64,000 nucleotides of DNA from Nitrospira sp. Its GTDB lineage: Bacteria > Nitrospirota > Nitrospiria > Nitrospirales > Nitrospiraceae. The stretch's first letter is position 1. Every line of letters begins with the position of its first letter. Below, in pieces: positions 36,755 to 46,564 of this stretch. The notes beneath the pieces are model-generated. The model was not told where the DNA came from, ran no database searches, and saw only the letters and a program-made list of their open reading frames with translations. Location: NCBI GenBank assembly GCA_036984305.1, contig BQWY01000001.1:2997501-3061500 (forward strand), read 5' to 3'. The position numbers and the translations under genes are program-made.

Positions 36755-37894
36755 TCAAAATGCTCCGTTGATGCCGATCCCGACATTGGTATTCTTCACC
36801 CCTTCGGACTCGAAGCTCTCGCGTCGATTCGATCGTTGAACACCGACGAACACGCGGACCCGATCCGTGATCTGTCGCACGAGCAGCAGGTCTCCCTGTA
36901 TGACGTCCTCGTGCGCGCCACGCCGTTCATCTCCCACGATCTCGCTGGTCCAGTTGTTTCGCTCGTAATGCACGGCCGCCATGAGCGAGAGCCGTTCGGC
37001 CAGTTCGAAGTCGATATCGGCGCTGACATAGTGGTTGATATAGGAGACGTCGTCTTCGAACTGCGGTTCGTTCCGCCCATCCGCCAAGCCACGCTCGAAA
37101 TGGTAGCTGAGTCCCAGTTTGACGCGGTGCGTGACGCGCCATTCCAGATGGGGCCCCACCGTCCAGAAGTCGGTATCCCGCTGCGCGAAGGCCTGGTTGT
37201 ATCGCCGCTGGCCGTACCTGACAAACAAACGCACTTCGAGATCCGGCGTCAGGTCCCTTTCAAATCGCGCGGACCAGATATGGCTGGTGACGGTTTCCGG
37301 CACGAGACCTTCCGCCCCCGGCTGACGATCTTCGTTCTCTCCCAAGAACAGATTCGGAGCATAGTAATATCGCAACCGCACCCTGGTGGCCTCATCGAAG
37401 GATTGCAGAGCCTGAAGGCGAACCGTGCCGTGGCTGAATTGTTGATGATCCGTATACAGAAATCCCTGTCCGCGTACGCTGAGATCCGTCCGTCCCCATG
37501 ACGACGAAAAGGCCTTGGCAATCGCCAGGTCGGGCTCGAAGATGACATCTGATCCCTTGTTGACGAGCGCGCTGTCGATCGCAGGCTGAGTCGGGTCGCC
37601 GTCACGGCTCAAGCGCCGCGTGGCGGAAAAGATGCCGACGTCGTCCGTATAGAACAGGATCCCAGTCCCTTCGATGGTCACTTCCGCATACACCGTACGA
37701 TCGGCCACGACGACGACCGCGAGCGCGGCCACCAGCGCATGCACGAAACGTCTTGGGCGCGGTCGCCCAGCCCAACGAGCGAGGCTCGATCCCCACCCTG
37801 GCACCCGTGCACGGACGGAGTGTGGAGTCACTGAGACGAGCAAGCTGAAAGTGGGGGCACAGCGTGCGAGGAGCGTCGATAGACGAGCCACCAA
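36755..37894 (-). CDS. Outer-membrane beta-barrel protein
   Basis: Up to 379 residues. The signal peptide core is FVHALVAALAVVVVADRTVYA at about 50-70, so the true start is probably a GTG near 37804 or close by rather than ATG 37894. The mature protein is a chain of amphipathic strands (TRVRLRYYYAPNLFL, DLEVRLFVRYGQRRYNQ, VKLGLSYHFERGL, LMAAVHYERNNW, RVRVFVGVQRSNR) and ends in Phe (GINGAF), as barrels do. No substrate can be inferred. Confidence 0.7.
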   Translation of the reverse strand: MVARLSTLLARCAPTFSLLVSVTPHSVRARVPGWGSSLARWAGRPRPRRFVHALVAALAVVVVADRTVYAEVTIEGTGILFYTDDVGIFSATRRLSRDGDPTQPAIDSALVNKGSDVIFEPDLAIAKAFSSSWGRTDLSVRGQGFLYTDHQQFSHGTVRLQALQSFDEATRVRLRYYYAPNLFLGENEDRQPGAEGLVPETVTSHIWSARFERDLTPDLEVRLFVRYGQRRYNQAFAQRDTDFWTVGPHLEWRVTHRVKLGLSYHFERGLADGRNEPQFEDDVSYINHYVSADIDFELAERLSLMAAVHYERNNWTSEIVGDERRGAHEDVIQGDLLLVRQITDRVRVFVGVQRSNRRESFESEGVKNTNVGIGINGAF

Positions 37895-37928
37895 CGGGAG
37901 ACGCCTTCCTTGACAGAGTGAACGTTCG

Positions 37929-38798
37929 TCACCCCAGCAGGGAGCCGACTGGTAGGTTTAATAATGGACAGTGCACCCGGTTCAGGACCCGCTCCGAGTG
38001 ACTGCCCCGCAGGGCATCCAAGAAGCCATTTCGCCCATTGGTCGCCATCACGACGAGATCGGCCTTGATTTCGTCTGCCGCCTCCACAATGGCATCAACG
38101 ACGTCGCCCTCCCGCACGATCGTGGTCCAGGTCCAATTACCGCCCTCCGGCATCTCGGCCTGAGGAAGATCGCGCTGTTGCCCCACGTAGAGCAACGTCA
38201 CGGTGCCGCCGGTCACCTGAAGTTCTCCGGTGATACGCCGCACTGCTTCAATCGCCGGTTGTGCGGGCGGATCCGCGGCAATAGGAACGAGAACATTCGT
38301 GAGCGAGATGGACCCATCCTCACGAGAGACGAAACCCGGCTGACCATTCGGGATGAAGAGCGTCATCTCCCCTGCACCACGTGCAATGGGTTGGGCGACC
38401 GAATCGTGCTGCCACAGCATCCGCCCCTCCACCTGGCGCGTCGCCAGGACGATCAGGTCCGTGGGATGCGAACCAAGGTAGGACAGTACCGCCCGCACAG
38501 GGTCACGGTGCACCGAGGCCACCTTCTTCACATGAATGCCAACTTTTTCCACATCGGTGCGCTTGCTCCCCGGGGGGAGGAGCCCCCAGCGTTCGAGCAT
38601 CGGACGCACTCCGACGAGATCAGACCATTCCTCGGTCACATCCGAGGCCACGTGCATGATGTCCAAGTTTGCCCGTCTGACCAAGGCGATTTTCATGGCG
38701 TGCGCAAACGCCACTTCGCTGGCTTCACTAAAATCGGATGGATGAAACACGCTTCGTACGCGCGGGGGCGTCTCTGTCTGCGATTGATTCGAGTCCAT
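37929..38798 (-). CDS. Universal stress protein with two UspA domains
   Basis: 289 residues from ATG 38798 (AGGA upstream). The first UspA domain (RSVFHPSDFSEASEVAFAHA) has an eroded nucleotide loop. The second (LTNVLVPIAADPPAQPAIE...) keeps the ATP-type loop in VVMATNGRNGFLDALRGSHSERVL. Tandem Usp proteins are cytoplasmic stress and redox/energy sensors. The eroded first half suggests only the C-terminal domain binds nucleotide. Confidence 0.83.
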   Translation of the reverse strand: MDSNQSQTETPPRVRSVFHPSDFSEASEVAFAHAMKIALVRRANLDIMHVASDVTEEWSDLVGVRPMLERWGLLPPGSKRTDVEKVGIHVKKVASVHRDPVRAVLSYLGSHPTDLIVLATRQVEGRMLWQHDSVAQPIARGAGEMTLFIPNGQPGFVSREDGSISLTNVLVPIAADPPAQPAIEAVRRITGELQVTGGTVTLLYVGQQRDLPQAEMPEGGNWTWTTIVREGDVVDAIVEAADEIKADLVVMATNGRNGFLDALRGSHSERVLNRVHCPLLNLPVGSLLG

Positions 38799-38841
38799 GG
38801 TTATTCCTAGTCCGCCCGTCACGGTCTCACAAGGAAAGCAA

Positions 38842-39441
38842 TCAATCCTTATTCAATTTGATAAACTTCGAGCCTTCTAAGGTCAGATTGTACATGAAGC
38901 CCTTTTGTCCGAATACAAACCCCACGATCGGTTCCTTGATCTTCGTCGTATCGATGGATCCTCCCGCGCCCAATGTCACCAGCGCCACGGATCCGTCGAC
39001 CCCCACCTTCCAGCCTTCGCTGTTCCGAAAATTCGTGAGCGCCTCCTCCTGCATGAACACGAGCACGACGGTTTTGATTTGCCCACCGAACTGGAATCCG
39101 AATGAGGCGGAAGCCATGCTGTAGTAGTCGACCGTCTTCTCTGCAATCCGAAGTGCGCCCTCCCCATATTCCCCGCCAAAGCCGACACCCGCCTTCAACA
39201 CGGACGGGAAGACCAACACGGCTTTGCTGCTCGCCAAGAACTCCTTCCCTCCGGTCACCTTTTTTTGGAACTCCTCCAGGGCAACATCCACGCTGACGTC
39301 TATCTCCCGCGCCGTCTTGGCCGAGGCGTCTCCATGGGCGAGCGCTAGAGAGAGCAGAGAGACGCTCAGGCTCCAGAGCGCCATGGTCAGCAAGGTTTTC
39401 GCGCCGGGCAACATCGGACGACTTGTGATGATCCGCCTCAT
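38842..39441 (-). CDS. SYLF/YSC84-domain protein, copy 1
   Basis: 199 residues with a signal peptide ending near HGDASA. The SYLF domain follows: EEFQKKVTGGKEFLASSKAVLVFPSVLKAGVGFGG, SASFGFQFGGQIKTVVLVFM and VGVDGSVALVTLGAGG. The domain binds phosphoinositides or lipids in eukaryotes; in bacteria it is exported and of unknown role. AGGAGG lies 9 nt before the ATG. Two paralogs are at 44612-45208 and 61622-62356. Confidence 0.85.
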   Translation of the reverse strand: MRRIITSRPMLPGAKTLLTMALWSLSVSLLSLALAHGDASAKTAREIDVSVDVALEEFQKKVTGGKEFLASSKAVLVFPSVLKAGVGFGGEYGEGALRIAEKTVDYYSMASASFGFQFGGQIKTVVLVFMQEEALTNFRNSEGWKVGVDGSVALVTLGAGGSIDTTKIKEPIVGFVFGQKGFMYNLTLEGSKFIKLNKD

Positions 39442-39729
39442 CTCGGCACCCTCCTCTCATGAGATAGAAAAAATGCACTGTCTATCTGACGCGTCTCTCA
39501 TGTTGACAGAGGTTCCCATCGTCATTCAGACGGCACCACATAGCGTCCAACGGGCTTTCACACCGCAGGGTCTGTACCATGACTTGGCACACGGCCCGTG
39601 CCCGCCTGTTCTTGTCTCAGAAACGGAGCAAAATGGTCAAGGGCATAATTCGCGGATGAGCCGAGCCTCTAAGCCCGTACCTGCGGGTAGAATTGGACGC
39701 CTGTTGCACACCTACGGGCGCAAGAGGCC

Positions 39730-41202
39730 TCATGGATGGGAGGGGCCCTCCAAGAACGCTTTGATCCTGCCTTCGTTTTGGCTGACCACCTTTGCGGCCG
39801 CAGCCAGCACCAGATCGCGATCGCAGGATGATTCCAGCCAGAGCCGAGTCACGACACCGGCGAGGTGCCGGCCGACGTCCTTGGGCGACTTCCAGTTGAC
39901 CTTCTCCTTCTTGCACGACTCGGGCAGATCGTCCAGGTTGTCATGCCACTGCGCGTCCGTGTGCCGCAGCCGTATGAACCGCAGACTCTCAGGGGGCGGG
40001 ATCAGACCCAGTTGCTGGGCTCCGGCGACGAACAAGCTTCGATAAGCCAATGACCGCTCTTCCATGATGCTCGGGATCCGCGAGAAGTCGTAACTGAAGA
40101 TGGAGAAGCCGTCGGCTCGATGGTCCAAGGCCTCGCCTCCAACTTCAAAGGGGAAAGAACTGTCAATCATAATGATCAGCGCGCGGCGGATCGTCCCTTG
40201 TTGCAAGCTCCTGAGCGCCACCATGAGCAGGGACTCGGCGCCGGTGTTATCCGACATCCCGCCGTCGCCGATGTGCCAGTACCGCTTTTCCTTTTCGTCC
40301 TTGAGACTGATGGGCCCGATGATGGGAGGGAAGGACATTGACGCCGCAACGGAGATGGCGACCCTGACCCGGCAGACATCGATATGGAGATCCTGCGGAT
40401 TCACCGAGAGCAAACCGCCCCAACGCCGATCCAATAGGGCCCAGTCGTCAGGGTGTATGTCGTCCTTACCATGAATGCGGCGCAACTCCTTCACCAAATC
40501 GTACCGATTCGAATCTTCCGGAAGCGTACTGAGGAGTAACCTCCGGCCGTCGTTGTACAAGGTGGTGTTGATCATCAAACGCGGGACATCCAAACGTGAT
40601 TCCCGCTCGCTGAGCTGCTTGAAGGTTTCCGGTCCCAGATAGTCTTCAACAAGAATCTCCGCCAACGACTTGGCGGCAAACGCCGGATTCATCCATCGCC
40701 ATCTCAGTAGATTGCGCCAAAGGAGCGGGCCTTCGTAATCATTGGCCATGGCCTCCTTGAATCCGGTGAAAAATGCTTGGTAGTCTGGCGAAAGCTCTCC
40801 CAGCTCGGTCAGGACGGGAATGTCCCGCCCGGGTTTTTTCAAGACGTAATACGCGGACGCCAAACTACCGCCGGACACGCTTGAAATGTAGGAGACTCGT
40901 TCGAGCAGCGAGCGCCGGCCCTCTTCGACACGCAGCCGCCCAAGCGCTTCCAGCGTGCCGGCCGCAAAGAGCGCGGCACGGCTTCCTCCGCCGGATACGG
41001 AGACACCGACCATCGTTTCCTCGGCTCGAATTGGCACGAGGCAGCTGGGTCGCTCTACTCCGGCTGGAATCGGATACGTCGGCGCGGTGAGACACCCGGA
41101 GAGAGACGCCAGAAGAATCAGTGTCAAAATCGCGCCTTGGCCAACCCTACTGATCTGACCGGAGCCGCAATGCGCTGTTGTGGCATGGGGCATCATGATC
41201 AT
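39730..41202 (-). CDS. Patatin-like phospholipase lipoprotein
   Basis: 490 residues. The lipobox is LASLSGC (C37). The hydrolase core has the oxyanion loop SGGGSRAALFAAG (70-82). The nucleophile is S110 in SVSGGS, a form closer to cytosolic PLA2 than to classical GxSxG, and the catalytic Asp lies in GDGGMSDNTG. It should be an acyl hydrolase anchored in the envelope, acting on phospholipids. An insertion of about 150 residues separates nucleophile and Asp regions. Several other lipolytic-looking proteins lie within 15 kb. Confidence 0.85.
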   Translation of the reverse strand: MIMMPHATTAHCGSGQISRVGQGAILTLILLASLSGCLTAPTYPIPAGVERPSCLVPIRAEETMVGVSVSGGGSRAALFAAGTLEALGRLRVEEGRRSLLERVSYISSVSGGSLASAYYVLKKPGRDIPVLTELGELSPDYQAFFTGFKEAMANDYEGPLLWRNLLRWRWMNPAFAAKSLAEILVEDYLGPETFKQLSERESRLDVPRLMINTTLYNDGRRLLLSTLPEDSNRYDLVKELRRIHGKDDIHPDDWALLDRRWGGLLSVNPQDLHIDVCRVRVAISVAASMSFPPIIGPISLKDEKEKRYWHIGDGGMSDNTGAESLLMVALRSLQQGTIRRALIIMIDSSFPFEVGGEALDHRADGFSIFSYDFSRIPSIMEERSLAYRSLFVAGAQQLGLIPPPESLRFIRLRHTDAQWHDNLDDLPESCKKEKVNWKSPKDVGRHLAGVVTRLWLESSCDRDLVLAAAAKVVSQNEGRIKAFLEGPSHP

Positions 41203-41327
41203 CGTCGCTGATCAACGCATGTGGGGACGTGAGTGCTTCGAAATCGCACACCATCCGAGAGAAAACCGACCCATTGCTGAGGAGTCAGAAATTGGACTCG
41301 TCAGGAGGCTCGAGCGAATCGTCGGCA

Positions 41328-42092
41328 TTATTTGGTCTCTACTTCCGGGATGGCCTCCCGCATTAGATTGTCGAGAAACTGATTCAAGGGCGTATAGCGT
41401 GACGCCGTCTTCCGGTTCAGCAGGTCAGCAATAGAGCTGGCAAGGGTCACTCGTGCCGCGTCCCCCAGAAAAATGGGATCCTGGTCCATCGTTTCGTTTT
41501 CCAGGGTGGCTTCCGCAGTAGAAGACCAGATCAACTCCCCGTTTGTGGTATCCCATAGTTGCAAGGCCAGCCGAAGGATACTGGAGCGGGTCTGCACAAC
41601 GCGTATATTCAAAGCGGGGAATGACCACCGATCTTGCAGGTCTTCTGAGAAGTGCGCCAGCCGAAGCTGAAGCACATACCGAGCTCCGACGGCCGCGCCG
41701 ATTTTCTGCAGCCTGTGACGGTCGAGGATATTTGTCAGTTCGGCATCCGTTCGCATTCGCGCATACTCCTCGACCAATCCATGCGTATTGATGAGCGTCA
41801 CGGATTCCCGTTCGTCCACAATGTGCCAAGTGGGCGCGACCTTGTGAAGAACCGCGCCAAGATAGTATCCCATCCCAACTTCCGTCCCGCGCAGGGACGG
41901 TGTCGACATGGGGGTTAACACTGCCATTTTGTCTTGCCCGAGCGTTGCGAGATGGTAGGAAGAAGAGAGCGGCGTCGAATTGGTGCGCACCTCCCACCCG
42001 TAGAGCCGTCCCGAGCACCCTGTGGATACTAGGGTGAGCAGAACCAGTAAGAGCGCGCCCAAGGGTCGCGCGGGCGAGCCGTGGATCGTCAT
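41328..42092 (-). CDS. Lipoprotein of unknown function
   Basis: 254 residues with lipobox LVSTGC near residue 26. The mature protein (YYLGAVLHKVAPTWHIVDERE, AAVGARYVLQLRLAHF, LRLALQLWDTTNGELIWSSTAEA) follows the pattern of periplasmic CsgG/GNA1162-like domains, in which a beta-sheet carries the phrase of the form LW D..TGE.VW. Without a search I call this only a resemblance. It may be in an operon with the patatin gene, which lies 125 bp downstream on the same strand. Confidence 0.65.
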   Translation of the reverse strand: MTIHGSPARPLGALLLVLLTLVSTGCSGRLYGWEVRTNSTPLSSSYHLATLGQDKMAVLTPMSTPSLRGTEVGMGYYLGAVLHKVAPTWHIVDERESVTLINTHGLVEEYARMRTDAELTNILDRHRLQKIGAAVGARYVLQLRLAHFSEDLQDRWSFPALNIRVVQTRSSILRLALQLWDTTNGELIWSSTAEATLENETMDQDPIFLGDAARVTLASSIADLLNRKTASRYTPLNQFLDNLMREAIPEVETK

Positions 42093-42169
42093 GTCACGAA
42101 GCAGGCTACGGATGTTACTTTCCCGCGAGGCGGACGGGGCCCCGAAGCCCCGTGCCCCGCAAGAACAAA

Positions 42170-42661
42170 TTAATACACGAGGGGAATTTCTCGGGCTAGC
42201 TCGAAGCGCAACAACGCGCGGATCTTGTTCTCAATCTGGATATATCGCGCCGTCTTGGTGGCCGGCAGGACCTTGCCGATCTTTTCCGCATAGGTCCGCC
42301 TCAGCTTGACCTCGGCCTCGTCGACCGCGAGTGCGTCGTGCAGTAGTTTCTTGGCTTTGTCCTCGCCGATCTTCCCCTGCCCCTGGTTGTGCGCCTCCGC
42401 ATACTCCGAGATGACGGTCCCCAAGCGCTGGTTCACCGCGGACAGTTCCTTCTGATAGGCGTCGTACATCGGCCAGAATTGCTTCGCCTCCGCGTCCGTC
42501 AGGTCCATGTTCCCGGCCACCAGCAACTTCTTGTCCGCTTTCAGTTTTTCCTTGAGGATTTCCATGTTTGCATCGGCCGCGCTTCCACCTGGGCCTTGGG
42601 CGTACACCGGAACGGCCACACACGTCATCGCGACAAAGCATACGGCTGTCCATACTCTCAT
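42170..42661 (-). CDS. Small periplasmic helical protein
   Basis: 163 residues from ATG 42661 (AAGGAG 9-10 nt upstream), with a signal peptide ending VPVYAQ. The mature part is almost all helix (LKEKLKADKKLLVAGNMDLTDAEAKQFWPMYDAYQKELS and long charged helices after it). The phrase LTDAEAKQFWPMYDAYQKEL and its length recall Spy/CpxP-like chaperone-type proteins, but the LTxxQ motifs are missing. Unknown function. Confidence 0.68.
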   Translation of the reverse strand: MRVWTAVCFVAMTCVAVPVYAQGPGGSAADANMEILKEKLKADKKLLVAGNMDLTDAEAKQFWPMYDAYQKELSAVNQRLGTVISEYAEAHNQGQGKIGEDKAKKLLHDALAVDEAEVKLRRTYAEKIGKVLPATKTARYIQIENKIRALLRFELAREIPLVY

Positions 42662-43031
42662 GATTGGTGTCTCCTTGCTGTTGAAAGGTAATGAAAGAGT
42701 CTGCATCCGCGGCAACTGGACCGGAAGTACTGCCATCGGCATCATGGCTCAGGAGAGTCCCAGCACCTTCCAAGCACGTGGCCGCCTGCGCAACGGTTTG
42801 CGCGTCCGAGTAAACTCTGTCCGCCCGGAATTGTCAAGCGCCGAAGCTCCCGACTATACGCATTGGCACGAAGTACCGTGCCGTCACCGGTAGTCGCTTC
42901 ATGACCCCTCTTCGAGTCCTTCTCGCGTTTACTTTCTCGCCCGAATCCGGTACAACCGGTCCCCTTCATCACTGGAGCGTTCCCTCGATGCCGCATTGCA
43001 AACCGGGCTCTCCCCGGGAGGACGAAATCCG
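42662..43031. other. Divergent intergenic region
   Basis: 370 bp between two divergently transcribed envelope genes. Several short open frames show no family resemblance. It should carry both promoters, but I cannot point to them. Confidence 0.4.
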
Positions 43032-44507
43032 ATGACATCGACACCTTCGTCATGGACAGGCTGCACTAGCGTCGGCGTCATGGGAGTGGTGCGCCGAGCT
43101 GTCCTGGCCCTGATGTGGCTCGCAGTGCCCATCCACGCCGTGGTGCTCGGCGCCGACTCTCACCTCGTGATTCCAAAACCGACCGATGCGTTGCTGCCGC
43201 CACCACCTGTTCCGGCGCTCGAACCGTCCGTGGTGAACCTGACCATCAGCGCCACGCTCAGACAGATACAGGAGGCCGTGGAATCGTCCATTCCACTCCA
43301 CCATGCACACGAGGACGACTGGATTCCGGGAAAGGTCCTCATCGGTGGAGCGCCATTCGAGTATAAGTCATACATCTGGCGCGGGCCGGTGCGTTTCCGA
43401 ACGGAGCGCAATCGACTCATCACGGAATTTCATGATGTTCGCTATCGCGTTCAGGCCCGACTCACCGACCCAGAAGGCAAGACGCGCATCGGAGCTTGTG
43501 GGTATGGTGCGGAATGGCCCAGGCATCTGAGACTCGAGGCTTCATCCGAGATCCAGTGGTCAGACGATTGGGTGATTCGCACGGTGACGCGATTCGGCAA
43601 GCCGGAGTTGGCCGAGCCCTGCCGGTTGCATCCGGCGGGCGTTGACGTGACCACCCTGATCCTACATCGTCTTAACGACCGGCTGCCGGCCCTGGCGGCA
43701 GCCATCGATCGGGCATTCCTCCAACAAGGCGAAGCCAAAAAACGCGCGGAGATCATCTGGGAAACGCTTCAAGAGCCGGTGGAATTGCGGTCCGGCACGT
43801 GGCTGACCTACGGTCCAACGAATCCACAGGCCGGGGCGTTGGTCTTGGATCCCGACCGAACGGTTCGGACGACCGTGACCATGGGCCTGCAACCCGCGAT
43901 CGTCGTCGGACCGAAGCCGACAGCCGCTCCATCTCCCCTTCCACCCCTTCAAACCAGCACCACGGTCGCCGAAGGGTTCCACCTCACCGTACCGATGACC
44001 CTCCCCTACAGCGAACTCAACACCAGGCTGGCAGACGACATCGTCGGGGAAGAAATCATTCCCCCGGTGGGATCACGCATCAAGATCACCGGCGTGCAGC
44101 TTTACGGGAGCGAGGACAAATTGATCAGCGAAGTGAATGTCTCCGGCGGCGTCAACGGCAACCTCTACTTGCAGGGAAAGCCCGAATTTGCAGCGGACGG
44201 GCATACGTTGGAATTCACGCACTTCGACTTTACGGTGGACACCAAGAACGTGTTGGTAGGAACCACCTCCCGACTCATGCACGACACCATCCGACAAAAG
44301 GTGCTGCCGGACACTCAACTCGATCTACAGGATCGAATCGAAGGACTCCGGAAGCGTATGGAGAAGAGCATGAATCGCGAGCTGGCTCCCGGAATCTGGC
44401 TGCAGGGCACGGTGGACGAACTGAAACCCATCGGTATCTATCCGGTGCCAAGCGGCGTCGAAATCCAGTTCCTCGTGCACGGCAGCCTTCTTGTTATCCT
44501 GCAGTGA
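43032..44507 (+). CDS. DUF4403 family protein
   Basis: 491 residues from ATG 43032 (GGGAGG about 11 nt upstream; an earlier TTG at 42996 is less likely). A signal-peptide-like hydrophobic stretch lies near 28-45. The DUF4403 body is recognisable: VVNLTISATLRQIQEAVESSIP, DDWIPGKVLIGG, IQWSDDWVIRTVTRFGKPE, and the second repeat FHLTVPMTLPYSELNTRLADDIVGEEI. The family is made of two lipid-binding-like (BPI/TULIP-style) halves, which suggests a periplasmic lipid-handling protein, but the function is not established. Confidence 0.82.
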   Translation: MTSTPSSWTGCTSVGVMGVVRRAVLALMWLAVPIHAVVLGADSHLVIPKPTDALLPPPPVPALEPSVVNLTISATLRQIQEAVESSIPLHHAHEDDWIPGKVLIGGAPFEYKSYIWRGPVRFRTERNRLITEFHDVRYRVQARLTDPEGKTRIGACGYGAEWPRHLRLEASSEIQWSDDWVIRTVTRFGKPELAEPCRLHPAGVDVTTLILHRLNDRLPALAAAIDRAFLQQGEAKKRAEIIWETLQEPVELRSGTWLTYGPTNPQAGALVLDPDRTVRTTVTMGLQPAIVVGPKPTAAPSPLPPLQTSTTVAEGFHLTVPMTLPYSELNTRLADDIVGEEIIPPVGSRIKITGVQLYGSEDKLISEVNVSGGVNGNLYLQGKPEFAADGHTLEFTHFDFTVDTKNVLVGTTSRLMHDTIRQKVLPDTQLDLQDRIEGLRKRMEKSMNRELAPGIWLQGTVDELKPIGIYPVPSGVEIQFLVHGSLLVILQ

Positions 44508-44611
44508 TCGGATCAACGCAGCCAATGGACCCGTGAGCTGACAGGCACAAGACGGCATGCAGGAGTCACGCCCCCACGGGCAGGTAGACGATTTGCTCGA
44601 TCCGACCGCGC

Positions 44612-45208
44612 CTATTCCTTCTCGAGTTTCGTGAACTTTGCGCCCTTGAGACTCACGCCGGCCATCGCGCCTCGTTGCGCGAACGTGAACGCCACGATCG
44701 GTTGGCCAGCCTTGGTGGTGTCGAACGATGCCGATTCTCCAATGGTGATGAGCGTAACATTGGCATCCACGCCAACCTCGAATCCGGGATTCCTTCGGAA
44801 GGTGGCGAGCGCCTCATCCGAGTTGAACACCATGATCATGGAGATTTTTTCCACACCTGCTTGCAGGCCGAACGAGAGAGCTACGAAATTATAGTAATCG
44901 ACAGGCTTCCCTCCGACCCGCAACACACCTTCTCCATATTGAGCTCCGCCGATGAACCCCGCCTTGTACAGTGCGGGCATCACGAGCACCCCCTTGGCAC
45001 CCTTGAAGAGATCCTTGGCCTGCGGCACCTTCTTTTCAAACTCTGTGACAGCATTATCCGCTGTCCCATCAATCGTCGCCCGCTCGGACTCGGTCACGGC
45101 ATACGCCGGCCGAACCATGACGACGAGTCCTATCATCATGAGGAGTGAAACGAATCCAACCACGCCGACGGATCGACGCAATGCAACCGACGGTCCTCTC
45201 TCTCGCAT
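44612..45208 (-). CDS. SYLF/YSC84-domain protein, copy 2
   Basis: 198 residues from ATG 45208 (AAAGGAG 8 nt upstream). A signal peptide (VGFVSLLMMIGLVVMVRPAYA) precedes a SYLF domain: AVTEFEKKVPQAKDLFKGAKGVLVMPALYKAGFIGG, ALSFGLQAGVEKISMIMVF and VGVDANVTLITIGESASFDTTKAG. Clearly a paralog of copy 1, with the same KFxKLxK ending. Confidence 0.85.
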   Translation of the reverse strand: MRERGPSVALRRSVGVVGFVSLLMMIGLVVMVRPAYAVTESERATIDGTADNAVTEFEKKVPQAKDLFKGAKGVLVMPALYKAGFIGGAQYGEGVLRVGGKPVDYYNFVALSFGLQAGVEKISMIMVFNSDEALATFRRNPGFEVGVDANVTLITIGESASFDTTKAGQPIVAFTFAQRGAMAGVSLKGAKFTKLEKE

Positions 45209-45961
45209 GATTGCTCTCCTTTCCGTATGATCCAGACAGGACATGCAATGCAGTAATACTATCCACTAGATCGTATGGAGCACAAACAGTGCCAGAGCAG
45301 CAGTGCCCCTGCGACGGCGCATCGTTGTCGGGCAGTATCGATGCCAGTGGGGAAACTATCCGGATGGATGGGGCATTCTGGCCGTAACCCTCGGGCTCTC
45401 CCCTGTTGCGGAATTCCACAACACGCGATGGCCGCTCCCACGAGAGCATGCCGCCTGCGTAAGGATCGTTCCCGATGTATTCCGGTCATCTCAAACCCGG
45501 CTAGCCCGGCACTCATGATGCTCGGTCCTCACCAGCGCCCGGTGAGGGCCGAAGCTCGTGCGCTCGACACAAGAAACGGCCCCTTGAAGCCATCATCAGT
45601 CGGAGAGTGCTTTCTTGTTGACGGCTTCGAGCTCGGCCCTCTCCGTCGCATGTCGGTCGGGCTCTACGAGGGTACGACCGGGATGTCGGAGAACGCCTTC
45701 ATCACCAAGAACCGCCTCTGGTGGTCCGAACGGCTCATTCATGACCGATGTTGAGGGGCGACCTTGTCCTGTCGTGAAAACGCCATCTGTCAGGGCCCTT
45801 GCTTCATCTGACCCTGTGTTGCACGGGTCATCCTCGTCGCAGCCCGATCCCGCCGTTCACTCCATTCTTGCAGTGGAACCGATGTCAGCCGCAATTCCAC
45901 GGGCGGCCCAGGAGTGTACCTGGAAGTCACACTCCTTGGTTTCGATAACCTCACTCCTCGG
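45209..45961. other. 753-bp stretch without a supported gene
   Basis: The open frames here (best 45275-45754) do not resemble a protein family and have cysteine/arginine-rich, non-protein-like composition. Some segments on the minus strand (45600-45760) read like a degraded protein when frames are switched, so a decayed gene is possible. Confidence 0.35.
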
Positions 45962-46228
45962 TTATTTTGAAGCCCCCGGCTGAGTCGCGAGCCCGGCTTT
46001 GAACTCATCGGACGAGATTTCCTTCACCTCCGAGGACTGCAGGGTTACGATGTTCTCGCTTTTGTGATCCTTGAATTTGACCGCTCCAGCCCTTCCTGCA
46101 TGACCCACCTCAGTCGTGTAGTAGGACTTGCCCGATGCTGGATCGGTCACACGATAATAATGGCTACACCCCGCCGTCATCGCCGTGAGTCCGAGCACCG
46201 CGAACACCGTGAACAATCCCCTGTGCAT
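45962..46228 (-). CDS. Small lipoprotein, YgdI/YgdR (DUF903)-like
   Basis: 88 residues from ATG 46228 (AAAGGAGGGCATC before it), with lipobox MTAGC. The mature part YYRVTDPASGKSYYTT ... AVKFKDHKSENIVTLQSSEVKEISSDEF has the length and SH3-like strand pattern of YgdI/YgdR lipoproteins, whose role is unknown. Confidence 0.72.
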   Translation of the reverse strand: MHRGLFTVFAVLGLTAMTAGCSHYYRVTDPASGKSYYTTEVGHAGRAGAVKFKDHKSENIVTLQSSEVKEISSDEFKAGLATQPGASK

Positions 46229-46564
46229 GATGCCCTCCTTTGTGTGTCTCATGTCTGGCAGATCGGTGATCAATCCTGAGCCCTGGTCGGGACAACCGAG
46301 CGCGACAGTAGCACGACGGTAGGGTATTCAACAATCAATGGACCAACGGAATCCCTTGCAGTAGGTCGAGTTGCACCGACTTGACCTTTTCTGAATACCT
46401 CATCCTCGGGATAACGCCTGCCCGATGAGTCTTGCACATCCCGCATCCCGTGTCCCCGTCTCTCGTAGCGTGTTGTTCCGAAAGTGTCGACCATAGAACA
46501 TGGGATCGCCACTGCACTGATCGCGTTGATTCAGCCCACATAGGCGGTCCGCCCGCTACCCGTT
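46229..46564. other. Intergenic region
   Basis: 336 bp with no convincing gene; it must contain the promoter of the small lipoprotein gene on the minus strand. Confidence 0.4.

Noticed and set aside
45275-45754. 159-codon plus-strand ORF
   Set aside because: Composition is not protein-like, no ribosome site, no family.
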